A DNA stretch of 64,000 bases from Curvibacter sp. GWA2_63_95 (GCA_001795455.1 MGPB01000034.1:62001-126000); one strand, 5' to 3'; shown: positions 47,408 to 57,374, counted from the first letter of the stretch. Program-made: numbers and translations. The notes: a model not told the origin generated them from the sequence alone.

Positions 47408-50086
47408 TCAAATTTCTATATCGGTAGAGCCGGACGATGGGCGCGCGTCCACGCGGGCTACTGTTTGCACGACGGTGCGGTCATACGCAGCGGCTACATT
47501 CGGATTCGTTGCTGCAAAATCGGTAGGGCTCGCAGAACCGCCCCCAACAACCGGCGTTCCTTGCACAACCGGTGGTACGGTAGAAGCAGACAGGGCACCA
47601 CGCAAATCCAGCGCAACTTGTGCACCATCCTGGTAACGCAACTCCGGCCGCTTGTGCAACATCAAAGCGACTATGCTCGCCAAGGCTTCAGGCAACTCTG
47701 GGCGAACCACCCGCACATCGGGGGCTTCCTCATTTGCAATTTTGAACATCAACTCTGCCATGGAGTCGCCGCGAAAGGGAAGTACCCCCGTCAGCAACTG
47801 AAAAAGCATCACGCCCAAAGAGTACAAGTCAGAGCGTCCATCCACTTTTTTCCCCGCCAACTGCTCAGGCGACATAAAACTGGGCGTCCCCAAAACCAGG
47901 CCGGTTTTGGTCTTACTGGAGTCTGTGATGCGAGCGATTCCGAAATCAGTCACCTTCACCGTGTCACTTTCACGCTCGTACATGATGTTGGCTGGCTTGA
48001 TGTCGCGGTGGACCACCATCTGCCTGTGGGCATAGTCCAAAGCCTCTGCCACTCTTGCAACAATGCTGACAACCAAAGGAACCGGCAATAGATTGCCGCC
48101 TTTGCAGTATTCGACCAGATCGCGCCCTTTCAGAAACTCCATGGCGATATAAGCCAAATCATGTTCTTCACCGGCATCAAAAATCGTAACGATATTCTGG
48201 TGTTGTAAACGTCCAGCTGTCTCCGCCTCACGGAAAAACCGCTCACGCGCATCCACCAACTCTTCGCCTGCAAACTCCTGGCTCAGGGCCATGGTTTTGA
48301 TGGCCACCACCCGGCCAATCTTGGGATCTTTGCCGAGGTACACCACGCCCATGGCACCCTTGCCAAGTTCTTTTTCCACTTGGTAGCGCCCCAGCATGGG
48401 TTTTTCTACTGCGCCGCCATCCAAAAGCATGGTGCCCCCCGGATGCCCAGCACTGCCAAGAATGACTGTTTCCGAGAGGTTTTTGGCCCGACTCAGTTTG
48501 GCCTTGATATCTTTATAACCAGCATCAAAAGCCGCCATGTGCTCGTACACAGACTCAGCTTTGTTGAATTGGCGTTTGCGTTCAAAGTCCAGCGCCAAAC
48601 TGTACAAATTGCCCATCACAGCATCCCCCATGGGGACGCGGCGAAAGCGATCGAATGCCATATCCAACTGCCCCTGGCCCTGGAGCGCCAAGCCCATCAT
48701 CCGGTTGGTTTCTGCCGATTCTTCGTCCGCCTTGACCTTGCCTGCCTCTGTCATCAAAAACCGTTTGGTCGTTAATGCCAAGTGGCCCAACACCAGCACA
48801 GCAGCGGGGAAAACCAATTGAACCCAGGTCGCCGCACCCGATAACAGCCCAAACTCCACCAGCAACAGCGCGACAAAGCCACCAAGTGTTAACGAGGCTG
48901 CGGTACCCGCCCCCAACCTGGGCAAGGCCCACACAATATATGCCGCCACCAACAAAAAGGCCCCAAGGCTGGCCCACACCGCCCAAACAGGCTGAACAAT
49001 AAAATGCTCGCTCAAAATGCTGGAAGTGATGTGTGCGATTGTCTCGGCAGGTGACAACGATGAATACCCTGGCACTGGAAACTGCACGCCCACACCTGCG
49101 GCAGTCGCGCCAATGATCACAATTTTGTCTGTGTACTTGCTGGCCGGAATTTTCCCGGTCAAGACATCGTAAAAAGAATCTACCGCGAACGCCGGTTTGC
49201 CGTCTCGTCCCTTGTAGAACTGGGGCAACATCAAGGCGACATCATTTGTTTTGACCTGCAGTCGTCCGACTTGCACGGATTCGCCTGCATTCAAGCGGAT
49301 ATCTGCGGCATTCAAATTCAAACTGTTCACGGCCGCCAACAGCGCCATCGACGGAATCGCCTTCCCGTAGAAATTCACCAGCAAGGGCTCAAGGCGCACG
49401 GCCCCATCCACATCTGGAAACTGGTTCAGGTGGCCAATGCCTGCAGCAACGTTGCCCAGCGCTTCTAGCGGCTGCTGACCACGCTGCGCCAGGATGGAGT
49501 AGCCTCTGTTTTCATCGATGGCACTTTTCGCCGCATACGGCGGCAAAGGTTCATCCGGACGCCCTTGCGGCTCCCCCAGAACGTACACAGAAGGCAATAT
49601 CACATTGCCCGCTGCTTGCACACTGGCCACCAGCTTGGCATCGGTATCCAGGGCTTGCTCTGCTTCCGCGATAAGTTGTACCAACTGTGCATTGGGAGCA
49701 CCACCATCCGCGGGTGCATTCACAGCAGTCTTCATTTTGCGGATGTATTGCAAGCCTGGGTCGACCTGCGGCTCGATGAAGAACGCGGTGTGCGCAATCG
49801 TCTTGGCTTTTGCAGCCGCAAGTTGATCAATCAGTTTGGCATGCACATCTCTTGGCCATGGCCAACGCCCAATATTGGCAATGCTCTGGTCATCGATGGC
49901 AATTACTGCGATGCGGTCAGAGGGCTGACGCGCGGTACTGGTACTGGCGAAGTCGTAGAAACGGCGCTCCAGGGTTCCAACAAAATCGGTCGCCACGTGC
50001 AAAGCGATGGCCACAAGCACCACGGCTATGCCGGCAAACCAGTCGGTACGCCAAAACACCTGCAACTTTGAAGAACGTTTCGCCAC
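47408..50086 (-). CDS. CHASE2-domain Ser/Thr protein kinase
   Basis: An 892-residue receptor kinase. A first helix (about residues 15-33) leads to a periplasmic CHASE2 domain (about 38-360), three helices (about 366-388, 395-415, 424-440), a helical TPR-like stretch (about 460-540) and an Hanks-type kinase domain (about 565-830). Catalytic features: glycine loop GKGAMG (575-580), lysine K597 (VVAIK), HRDIKPAN with D695, DFG at 714-716 and an activation segment SSKTKTGLVLGTPSFMSPEQ. The low-complexity tail ends AYDRTVVQT...STDIEI. The start is a GTG at 50086 with AGGGGG upstream; the nearby ATG at 50090 is out of frame. It opens the signalling operon. Confidence 0.92.
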   Translation of the reverse strand: MAKRSSKLQVFWRTDWFAGIAVVLVAIALHVATDFVGTLERRFYDFASTSTARQPSDRIAVIAIDDQSIANIGRWPWPRDVHAKLIDQLAAAKAKTIAHTAFFIEPQVDPGLQYIRKMKTAVNAPADGGAPNAQLVQLIAEAEQALDTDAKLVASVQAAGNVILPSVYVLGEPQGRPDEPLPPYAAKSAIDENRGYSILAQRGQQPLEALGNVAAGIGHLNQFPDVDGAVRLEPLLVNFYGKAIPSMALLAAVNSLNLNAADIRLNAGESVQVGRLQVKTNDVALMLPQFYKGRDGKPAFAVDSFYDVLTGKIPASKYTDKIVIIGATAAGVGVQFPVPGYSSLSPAETIAHITSSILSEHFIVQPVWAVWASLGAFLLVAAYIVWALPRLGAGTAASLTLGGFVALLLVEFGLLSGAATWVQLVFPAAVLVLGHLALTTKRFLMTEAGKVKADEESAETNRMMGLALQGQGQLDMAFDRFRRVPMGDAVMGNLYSLALDFERKRQFNKAESVYEHMAAFDAGYKDIKAKLSRAKNLSETVILGSAGHPGGTMLLDGGAVEKPMLGRYQVEKELGKGAMGVVYLGKDPKIGRVVAIKTMALSQEFAGEELVDARERFFREAETAGRLQHQNIVTIFDAGEEHDLAYIAMEFLKGRDLVEYCKGGNLLPVPLVVSIVARVAEALDYAHRQMVVHRDIKPANIMYERESDTVKVTDFGIARITDSSKTKTGLVLGTPSFMSPEQLAGKKVDGRSDLYSLGVMLFQLLTGVLPFRGDSMAELMFKIANEEAPDVRVVRPELPEALASIVALMLHKRPELRYQDGAQVALDLRGALSASTVPPVVQGTPVVGGGSASPTDFAATNPNVAAAYDRTVVQTVARVDARPSSGSTDIEI

Positions 50087-50171
50087 CCATCCCCCTCACC
50101 CTGAGTCAGGCCAATTTCATCAGCCGAACACACGCCACATCCTTCCCAGACGGGGAGGCTCTTAATTTGTA

Positions 50172-50200
50172 ACAGTATCAGACAGCACGCCCTTTCACAA
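50172..50200 (-). promoter_or_regulatory. Candidate sigma-70 promoter of the signalling operon
   Basis: On the minus strand TTGTGA (50200-50195) and TACTGT (50177-50172) are separated by 17 bases. Transcription would begin about 80 bases before the GTG of the kinase gene. It is the best -35/-10 pair I can find in this gap. Confidence 0.4.
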
Positions 50201-50272
50201 GGCGATAAAGCCTGCTGCCCGGCGCTTTTTTGACAAGTGGAACACCAGTGCGATGAGCGGCGGCGCCTGCCC

Positions 50273-50971
50273 TCAAGTACTGCTTGGCACCCGTTTGCGG
50301 CTAACGTAACCCAAGGCATACACCAACACCGCGCCAGCAACACCCAGACCATAGCTCCACACGGCCGTTTGTGGCAAAACCTCTTTCATGGCCGGATCAC
50401 CATGGGCCATGGTGCCCGCGATCCAACCCAAAAGCATGCCACCCACCGTAATGATGAAGGGAAAACGGTCCATCAATTTAAGGACCAACTGGCTGCCCCA
50501 GATGATGATGGGAATACTCACCAGCAACCCAAAAATTACCAAAGACAACTGGTGACCACTACCGGCCCCCGTGGCTGCACCAGCGATCGCAATCACGTTA
50601 TCCACACTCATCACCAAGTCGGCCACGATGACAGTTTTGACCGCAGCCCACAGTTTGTCGCTCCCCTGGATATTGGAATGCTCATCCTCATCATGGGGTG
50701 CCAATAACTTGACACCAATCCACAGCAACAAGGCTGCGCCAACCAGCTTCAAGTACGGAATCTGCAACAAGGTCAGCGCAAAAGCAATCAGCACCACACG
50801 CAACACAATCGCACCGGCGGTCCCCCACAGAATGCCCTTGAGACGCTGGTGGGCAGGCAATTTGCGACATGCGAGCGCAATCACCACGGCGTTGTCACCA
50901 CCCAACAAAATGTCGATCATGATGATTTGACCGACGGCAATCCAGAAATGCGCTGTGAGAAATTCTTCCAC
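50273..50971 (-). CDS. TerC family membrane protein, second paralogue
   Basis: A 232-residue polytopic membrane protein of the TerC/YjbE family with about seven helices. The two signatures are IIMIDILLGGDNAVVIALAC and TVIVADLVMSVDNVIAIAGA, with the conserved aspartate and asparagine residues. It is shorter in its loop than, and clearly diverged from, the paralogue at 33355-34065. No yybP-ykoY riboswitch precedes it, so it is likely not induced by manganese in the same way. The start at 50971 (MEEFLTAHFWIAVGQI) is downstream of the sucD terminator. Confidence 0.88.
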   Translation of the reverse strand: MEEFLTAHFWIAVGQIIMIDILLGGDNAVVIALACRKLPAHQRLKGILWGTAGAIVLRVVLIAFALTLLQIPYLKLVGAALLLWIGVKLLAPHDEDEHSNIQGSDKLWAAVKTVIVADLVMSVDNVIAIAGAATGAGSGHQLSLVIFGLLVSIPIIIWGSQLVLKLMDRFPFIITVGGMLLGWIAGTMAHGDPAMKEVLPQTAVWSYGLGVAGAVLVYALGYVSRKRVPSST

Positions 50972-50999
50972 GGTAGTCCTTGTGCGGAGTGTGTTACCC

Positions 51000-51039
51000 C
51001 AAAATGCGAAAGCCGGATTGTCACTCAGGACATCCGGCT
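51000..51039 (-). terminator. Intrinsic terminator after sucD
   Basis: On the minus strand AGCCGGAT (51039-51032) pairs with ATCCGGCT (51018-51011), with inner GTC/GAC pairing, followed by TTCGCATTTT. It lies about 45 bases after the sucD stop and before the second TerC gene. Confidence 0.75.
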
Positions 51040-51081
51040 TGTGTGAAGGTCAGCGTACCAACCTTGCCCGTAGCACCACGC

Positions 51082-51975
51082 TTACAGCATGGCCTTGAGC
51101 AGTTTGGCCATTTCAGAGGGATTGCGTGTGACCTTGAAGCCGCACTCTTCCATGACAGCCAGCTTGGCATCGGCGGTGTCTGCACCACCAGAGATCAAGG
51201 CACCAGCGTGGCCCATGCGCTTTCCTGGGGGCGCTGTCACACCAGCGATAAATCCCACGATCGGCTTCTTCATGTTCAGCTTGCACCAACGGGCGGCTTC
51301 GGCTTCATCGGGTCCGCCGATTTCACCAATCATGATGACGGCGTCGGTATCGGGATCGTCATTGAAGGCCTTCATCACGTCGATGTGCTTCAAGCCGTTG
51401 ATGGGGTCACCACCAATGCCAACCGCGCTGGACTGGCCCAGACCGATCTCGGTCAGTTGCGCCACCGCTTCATAGGTCAGCGTACCGGAACGGGACACCA
51501 CTCCGATGCGGCCCTTGCGATGGATGTGGCCGGGCATGATGCCGATCTTGATTTCGTCAGGCGTGATCAAGCCAGGGCAGTTGGGTCCGAGCAACAGCGT
51601 GCGCTTGCCACCAGCAGCTTCCTTGGCCTTCATCTTGTTGCGCACTTCCAGCATGTCGCGCACGGGAATGCCTTCGGTGATACAGATGGCCAGATCCAGA
51701 TCGGCTTCCACCGCTTCCCAGATGGCAGCTGCAGCACCAGCGGGCGGCACATAGATCACCGACACGGTGGCGCCAGTATCGCTGGCCGCTTCCTTGACGG
51801 AGGCGTAGATTGGGATGTTGAAGATGGACTCGCCAGCCTTCTTGGGGTTCACGCCAGCCACAAAGCAGTTTTTGCCGTTTGCGTATTCCTGGCACTTTTC
51901 AGTGTGGAATTGGCCGGTCTTGCCGGTGATACCCTGGGTGATGACTTTGGTGTCTTTGTTGATAAAGATCGACAT
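51082..51975 (-). CDS. sucD: Succinyl-CoA ligase, alpha subunit
   Basis: A 297-residue subunit of the citric-acid-cycle enzyme that converts succinyl-CoA to succinate with formation of ATP or GTP. It begins MSIFINKDTKVITQGITGKT, has the CoA-binding N-terminal domain and the active-site histidine region GFIAGVTAPPGKRMGHAGAL. Length is typical (about 290). It lies 9 bases after sucC, and a terminator follows. Confidence 0.97.
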   Translation of the reverse strand: MSIFINKDTKVITQGITGKTGQFHTEKCQEYANGKNCFVAGVNPKKAGESIFNIPIYASVKEAASDTGATVSVIYVPPAGAAAAIWEAVEADLDLAICITEGIPVRDMLEVRNKMKAKEAAGGKRTLLLGPNCPGLITPDEIKIGIMPGHIHRKGRIGVVSRSGTLTYEAVAQLTEIGLGQSSAVGIGGDPINGLKHIDVMKAFNDDPDTDAVIMIGEIGGPDEAEAARWCKLNMKKPIVGFIAGVTAPPGKRMGHAGALISGGADTADAKLAVMEECGFKVTRNPSEMAKLLKAML

Positions 51976-51984
51976 GGTATTTCC

Positions 51985-53151
<1,167 letters not shown>

Positions 53152-53351
53152 GACGTCTCTCTCTGGACTGGACAATTTTCACCATGCCGCAACATGAAAT
53201 TGCGAGTGCATGGCACTGGACACATCAGCCTGCGACTGTATCATGGTGCGATGCACAATACTTGTGCGAGGCTTACAGCGCTGTGAGCCTGCAAGGCTCG
53301 GCCACCCCCGCGGGGCCTGCATTTCCCCTTTGTTGAAGAATGGCACATCGG

Positions 53352-54293
53352 ATGAAAAAGATCTTTATTGACGGCGAAGCTGGCACCACCGGACTGCAAA
53401 TTCGGGAGCGCCTGCAGGCCATGCCGCAGATCGAACTTCTCAGCATAGACCCGGCCCTGCGCAAAGACCCGCAGGCCAAGCGCGCGCTGGTGGCGCAGGC
53501 TGACCTGGTGGTGCTGTGCCTGCATGATGACGCCGCCTTCGAAACCGTGGCCATGGTGGACGGCCTGGAGAAAGAAACCGGCCGCCCCGGCCCGCGCATC
53601 ATCGACGCCTCCACCGCGCACCGTACCGCCGCGGGCTGGGTTTACGGTTTTCCTGAACTGGCCCCAGGCCAGCGCCAGGCCGTGGCGAATGCCCGCCGCG
53701 TGAGCAACCCGGGCTGTTACGCCACCGGAGCGATTGCACTGATCCGCCCGCTGGTCGATGCAGGCCTGCTGCCTGCCGATTTCCCCGTTTGCCTGCCCTC
53801 GGTGAGTGGCTATTCGGGTGGCGGTCGTACCATGATCGAGGCCTACGAGCAAGGCACGGGCGCGCCCTACGAGCTGTACGCCCTGGGCCTCAAGCACAAG
53901 CACATCCCTGAAATCATGCAGTACGGGGGCCTGACACGGCGCCCGCTGTTTGTGCCATCGGTGGGCAATTTCAAACAGGGCATGCTGGTGCAACTGCCCC
54001 TGCATCTGGACACCTTGCCTGGCCAGCCCAGCGCGCAAGACCTGCACAAGGCGCTGGCCCAGCACTATGCGGGCAGCACCTGGGTGACCGTGGAGCCCGT
54101 CACACCCGACCTCAAACTGGATGCTGCAGCGCTGGCCGACACCAACCAACTGGAATTGCGCGTGTTTGCCAATGACGCGGCCAAAGACGGCTTTGCCCAT
54201 GCCGTGTTGGTGGCTCGCCTCGACAACCTGGGCAAGGGTGCCAGCGGCGCAGCCGTGCAGAACCTGCAATTGATGCTGGGCCTGGAAGGTTAA
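53352..54293 (+). CDS. argC: N-acetyl-gamma-glutamyl-phosphate reductase, type 2
   Basis: A 313-residue NADP-dependent reductase of arginine synthesis, of the shorter type 2 (AGPR) form. It begins [20 protein letters not shown]; the catalytic cysteine lies in [19 protein letters not shown], and [20 protein letters not shown] and [15 protein letters not shown] are family segments. Length is normal for type 2 (about 310). An in-frame ATG at 53340 would add four residues (MAHR). It converges on recX across a palindromic repeat. Confidence 0.94.
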   Translation: MKKIFIDGEAGTTGLQIRERLQAMPQIELLSIDPALRKDPQAKRALVAQADLVVLCLHDDAAFETVAMVDGLEKETGRPGPRIIDASTAHRTAAGWVYGFPELAPGQRQAVANARRVSNPGCYATGAIALIRPLVDAGLLPADFPVCLPSVSGYSGGGRTMIEAYEQGTGAPYELYALGLKHKHIPEIMQYGGLTRRPLFVPSVGNFKQGMLVQLPLHLDTLPGQPSAQDLHKALAQHYAGSTWVTVEPVTPDLKLDAAALADTNQLELRVFANDAAKDGFAHAVLVARLDNLGKGASGAAVQNLQLMLGLEG

Positions 54294-54298
54294 GCCCC

Positions 54299-54372
54299 CA
54301 CGCTCCGCCGCTGCGCGGGTCGCTGGCCCCCAAGGGGGACCAATTTGCCTTGGGGGGCCCGGCGGCAAATTG
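54299..54372. repeat. GC-rich palindromic repeat between convergent genes (family 2)
   Basis: The block reads CGCTCCGCCGCT, GCGCGGGTCGCTGG, CCCCCAAGGGGG and a second palindrome TTGCCTTGGGGGGCCCGG. It matches 9356-9430 over most of its length and occupies the gap between argC and recX, ending two bases before the recX stop. A bidirectional terminator role is plausible. Confidence 0.72.
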
Positions 54373-54374
54373 CC

Positions 54375-54833
54375 CTAATCTTCGTCCGCGCCCGACACCA
54401 CCTTGTGGATGGTGTCGCCGCCAAAGCCGCGACTGGCCAGAAAGCGCATCTGCTTGCCGCGCTCGGCCGCATCAGCGGGCTGGCGGCCAAACTTCTTGCG
54501 CCAGATCTCGCGGGCGCGCTCCAGTTCGCTGGCGCGCAGGGCCTGCACCGCTTCGGCCACGGCCTGCGGCTCCAGCCCTTTGGCTTGCAGCTCTTGCTTG
54601 ATGCGCGAAGCACCCAGCTTGCTGGCCCGCCGATGCACCACCGACTCCAGCACCCGCGCCTCGTTGATAAACCCCTTGGCCTGCAGAGCGTCCAGCACCT
54701 TGGCCACAGCGCCGGGCTCTTCCTCGTACTGCGCCAGCTTACGCTCTAGCTCGGCCCGGGAATGCTCCCGGGTGCTGAGCAGGCGCAAGGCACGGCCGGT
54801 CAAGGATGGTGTTTGTCTTGCTCCTGATTTCAT
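54375..54833 (-). CDS. recX: Regulatory protein RecX
   Basis: A 152-residue small basic protein that binds RecA filaments and inhibits or modulates RecA. It has the family helix repeats: ALRLLSTREHSRAELERKLA, VLDALQAKGFINEARVLESV and ASKLGASRIKQELQAKGLEP. It follows recA by about 40 bases. Two in-frame ATGs exist: 54833 (MKSGARQTPSLTGRAL), used here, and 54854, which would add MDTAQAA. All seven extra codons and the 54833 ATG belong to a dispersed repeat placed in the recA-recX gap, so the start of the gene has been shaped by repeat insertion. Neither start has a good ribosome site. Confidence 0.9.
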   Translation of the reverse strand: MKSGARQTPSLTGRALRLLSTREHSRAELERKLAQYEEEPGAVAKVLDALQAKGFINEARVLESVVHRRASKLGASRIKQELQAKGLEPQAVAEAVQALRASELERAREIWRKKFGRQPADAAERGKQMRFLASRGFGGDTIHKVVSGADED

Positions 54834-54868
54834 AGCTGCTTGCGCAGTATCCATAAGGGTTAAAGACC
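54820..54868 (+). repeat. Dispersed repeat overlapping the recX start, copy 5
   Basis: On the plus strand it reads GCTCCTGATTTCATAGCTG, CTTGCGCAGTATCCATAAGG and GTTAAAGACCAATTT. It lies across the recA-recX junction and carries both candidate start codons of recX on the minus strand. Confidence 0.8.
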
Positions 54869-54871
54869 AAT

Positions 54872-55972
54872 TTACTCAGATTTTTCGGCCTTGTCGCCCT
54901 TCTTCCCCTTGGCCTTGACCTCGGGTTCGGCCACGGGCAGCAAGGGGATACCCAGGCCTTCGCGCACCTTGTTTTCGATCTCTACCGACAGTGCCGGGTT
55001 TTCACGCAGGAACTCCCGCGCGTTGTCACGGCCCTGACCGATTTTTTCGCCCTGGTAGGCGTACCAGGCACCAGACTTTTCCAGAATGCCGGCCGTCACG
55101 CCCATGTCGATGATTTCACCGTGGCGGCTGATGCCCTCGCCGAACAGGATGTCGAACTCGGCCGTCTTGAACGGGGGCGCCACCTTGTTCTTCACCACCT
55201 TGACCTTGGTTTCGTTGCCGATCGCGTCCTCGCCCTTCTTGATGGTGCCGGTGCGGCGGATGTCCAGGCGCACCGAGGCGTAGAACTTCAGCGCGTTGCC
55301 GCCGGTAGTCGTTTCGGGGCTGCCGAACATCACGCCAATCTTCATGCGAATCTGGTTGATGAAGATGACCATGCAGTTGGTCTTCTTGATATGGGCGGTG
55401 AGCTTGCGCAGGGCCTGGCTCATCAGGCGGGCCTGCAGACCGGGCAAGCTGTCGCCCATTTCACCTTCCAGTTCGGCCTTGGGCGTCAACGCTGCCACCG
55501 AGTCCACGATGATCAGATCGACCGCGCCGGAGCGCACCAGGCTGTCCACAATTTCCAGCGCCTGCTCACCGGTGTCGGGCTGGGAGATCAGCAGGTCTTG
55601 CAGGTTCACGCCCAGCTTTTGGGCGTACTGCACGTCCAGCGCGTGCTCGGCGTCCACAAAGGCGCATTGGCCGCCCTGCTTTTGCATTTCGGCAATCACC
55701 TGCAGCGTCAGCGTGGTCTTGCCGGATGACTCCGGACCGTAGATTTCGACGACACGCCCCCGGGGCAGACCACCTACGCCCAGCGCAATGTCCAGCCCCA
55801 AGGAGCCGGTGGAGACGACCTGGATGTCCTCGATCACCTCGCCCTCGCCCAAGCGCATGATGGTGCCCTTGCCGAACTGCTTTTCGATCTGGGCCAGGGC
55901 CACCTGCAGGGCCTTGGCCTTTTCGGCGTTGCCACCATTGGTGTTGTTGGGGTTCTTGACGGGTGCGTCCAT
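54872..55972 (-). CDS. recA: Recombinase RecA
   Basis: A 366-residue DNA strand-exchange ATPase and SOS co-protease. Walker A is [18 protein letters not shown] at about residues 79-96, Walker [11 protein letters not shown], and the MAW-type and L2-loop segments are present ([40 protein letters not shown]). The C terminus is a lysine- and glutamate-rich tail ([14 protein letters not shown]). It begins [20 protein letters not shown]. Upstream lie two SOS-box-like sites. The stop is followed by a dispersed repeat and recX. Confidence 0.98.
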   Translation of the reverse strand: MDAPVKNPNNTNGGNAEKAKALQVALAQIEKQFGKGTIMRLGEGEVIEDIQVVSTGSLGLDIALGVGGLPRGRVVEIYGPESSGKTTLTLQVIAEMQKQGGQCAFVDAEHALDVQYAQKLGVNLQDLLISQPDTGEQALEIVDSLVRSGAVDLIIVDSVAALTPKAELEGEMGDSLPGLQARLMSQALRKLTAHIKKTNCMVIFINQIRMKIGVMFGSPETTTGGNALKFYASVRLDIRRTGTIKKGEDAIGNETKVKVVKNKVAPPFKTAEFDILFGEGISRHGEIIDMGVTAGILEKSGAWYAYQGEKIGQGRDNAREFLRENPALSVEIENKVREGLGIPLLPVAEPEVKAKGKKGDKAEKSE

Positions 55973-56016
55973 GAGAAATCTCCTTGAAAATCAATGGGTT
56001 GGTGCGCCGCAGCCAT

Positions 56017-56049
56017 CTGGATTTAACAACAGGCTGGATGCTTGAACAG
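56017..56049. promoter_or_regulatory. Two tandem LexA/SOS-box-like sites upstream of recA
   Basis: CTGGATTTAACAACAG (56017-56032) and CTGGATGCTTGAACAG (56034-56049) both fit CTGK-N8-ACAG, one base from the CTGT-N8-ACAG LexA consensus, and are separated by one base. They lie 45-77 bases before the recA start, the expected operator position. Confidence 0.6.
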
Positions 56050-56114
56050 TAGTTTAAGCGGCACATTAAAAACCTCAAACACATTTTTTAGTCAGTTTGA
56101 ATTACCATTTAGCC

Positions 56115-56597
56115 GTGCCTGACTCCCTCCCCATCCCGAATGACACCTGGCGGCAAAACCACTTGGGCCACTGGCTGCGCCTGGCGCTGGAGCGCTTTGA
56201 CGCACGGGTGCTGGAGCTGATGGCGCACCACCCCGGTGTGCCACTGGGGCTGTCCAATCTGGCCGAGCGCGGGCAGGTGGGCGCGGCCCACATCCACATC
56301 ACGCGGCACCTGGCAGTAGAAGGTTTGCGCCTGACCGATCTGGCCCAGCGTGCCGGCATGAGCAAGCAGGCCATGGGCACGCTGGTGACCCAGTGCGAGG
56401 CCTGGGGCATGGTGACGCGCAAAGACGACCCGGCCGATGCGCGCGCGCGGCAAGTTCAGTTCACGGCCATCGGCCTGGCCTGGCTGGGGGCCTACCGGGA
56501 AGCGGTGGCCCAGGCCGAAGACGAGCTGCGCCAAGCCGTCAGCGCCGAAGTCGCCACCGTGGTGGCCCTGGGCCTGGAGGCCTACAGCGGGCGGTAG
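56115..56597 (+). CDS. MarR-family transcriptional regulator
   Basis: A 160-residue winged-helix regulator. The DNA-binding part includes HITRHLAVEGLRLTDLAQRA, GMSKQAMGTLVTQCEAWGMV and the wing TRKDDPADARARQVQFTAIG. MarR proteins usually repress efflux or catabolic genes and are released by small aromatic or oxidising ligands. The target is not evident; the next gene is a response regulator 96 bases on. The start is uncertain: GTG at 56115 (MPDSLPIPND) or an in-frame TTG at 56097 that adds six codons; neither has a ribosome site, and a leaderless message is possible. It is divergent from recA. Confidence 0.83.
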   Translation: MPDSLPIPNDTWRQNHLGHWLRLALERFDARVLELMAHHPGVPLGLSNLAERGQVGAAHIHITRHLAVEGLRLTDLAQRAGMSKQAMGTLVTQCEAWGMVTRKDDPADARARQVQFTAIGLAWLGAYREAVAQAEDELRQAVSAEVATVVALGLEAYSGR

Positions 56598-56693
56598 CGG
56601 CGTCGCCACTGCCACGCCAGGGGGCGTGCAGGGCGCGCGCCTAGAATGGCAAAAACACCGCAGCAACGCGCTGCCCGAGCGAGGAGACAACCC

Positions 56694-57368
56694 ATGCGAA
56701 TACTCATAGCCGAAGACGACCAGGTCCTGGCCGACGGCCTGCTGCGCGCCCTGCGCAGTGCGGGCGCCGCTGTGGACCACGTGGCCAGTGGCACCGAAGC
56801 TGATGCCGCGCTGATGACCAACACCGAGTTCGATCTGCTGATCCTGGACCTGGGCCTGCCCAAGATGCACGGGCTGGAGGTGCTGAAGAAACTGCGCGCC
56901 CGCGGCTCTTCGCTGCCGGTGCTCATCCTCACCGCAGCCGACAGCGTGGACGAGCGCGTCAAGGGCCTGGACTACGGCGCTGACGACTACATGGCCAAAC
57001 CCTTCAGCCTGCAAGAGCTGGAAGCCCGTGTGCGTGCCCTGGTGCGCCGTGGCATGGGCGCCACCAGCGCCAGCATCAAACACGGGCCGCTGACCTACGA
57101 CCAGGCCGGCCGCGTGGCCACCATCGACGGCAAAATGGTGGAGCTGTCTGCCCGTGAATTGGGCCTGCTGGAAGTGCTGCTACAGCGCGCCGGCCGCCTG
57201 GTCAGCAAGGACCAGTTGGTGGAGCGCCTGTGCGAGTGGGGCGAAGAAGTGAGCAACAACGCCATCGAGGTCTACATCCACCGCCTGCGCAAGAAGATCG
57301 AGAAGGGCCCCATCCGCATCGCCACCGTGCGGGGCCTGGGTTATTGCCTGGAAAAGATCGCCCCCTGA
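56694..57368 (+). CDS. OmpR-family response regulator (TctD/QseB-like)
   Basis: A 224-residue two-domain regulator. The receiver has the acidic pair in MRILIAEDDQVLADGL, phospho-acceptor D52 (LLILDLGLPKMHG) and the lysine in DYMAKPF. The C-terminal winged helix (about residues 125-222) has the OmpR-type ELSARELGLLEVLLQRAGRL and SNNAIEVYIHRLRKKIEKGP. A strong GAGGAG site precedes the ATG at 56694. The kinase gene at 57451 is its partner, separated by a dispersed repeat. In TctD/TctE-type systems the pair controls tricarboxylate uptake; no transporter is adjacent, so the target is unknown. Confidence 0.92.
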   Translation: MRILIAEDDQVLADGLLRALRSAGAAVDHVASGTEADAALMTNTEFDLLILDLGLPKMHGLEVLKKLRARGSSLPVLILTAADSVDERVKGLDYGADDYMAKPFSLQELEARVRALVRRGMGATSASIKHGPLTYDQAGRVATIDGKMVELSARELGLLEVLLQRAGRLVSKDQLVERLCEWGEEVSNNAIEVYIHRLRKKIEKGPIRIATVRGLGYCLEKIAP

Positions 57369-57374
57369 ATAAAT

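Noticed and set aside
47396-47411. PP2C start at the TTG overlapping the kinase stop
   Set aside because: Possible, but the ATG at 47399 is close, in frame and precedes the conserved MYQFCAQTD without loss of any domain.
51000-51081. Riboswitch upstream of the second TerC gene
   Set aside because: The gap contains only the sucD terminator; the GGGGAGTAG and CAATACG elements of the Mn2+ aptamer are absent.
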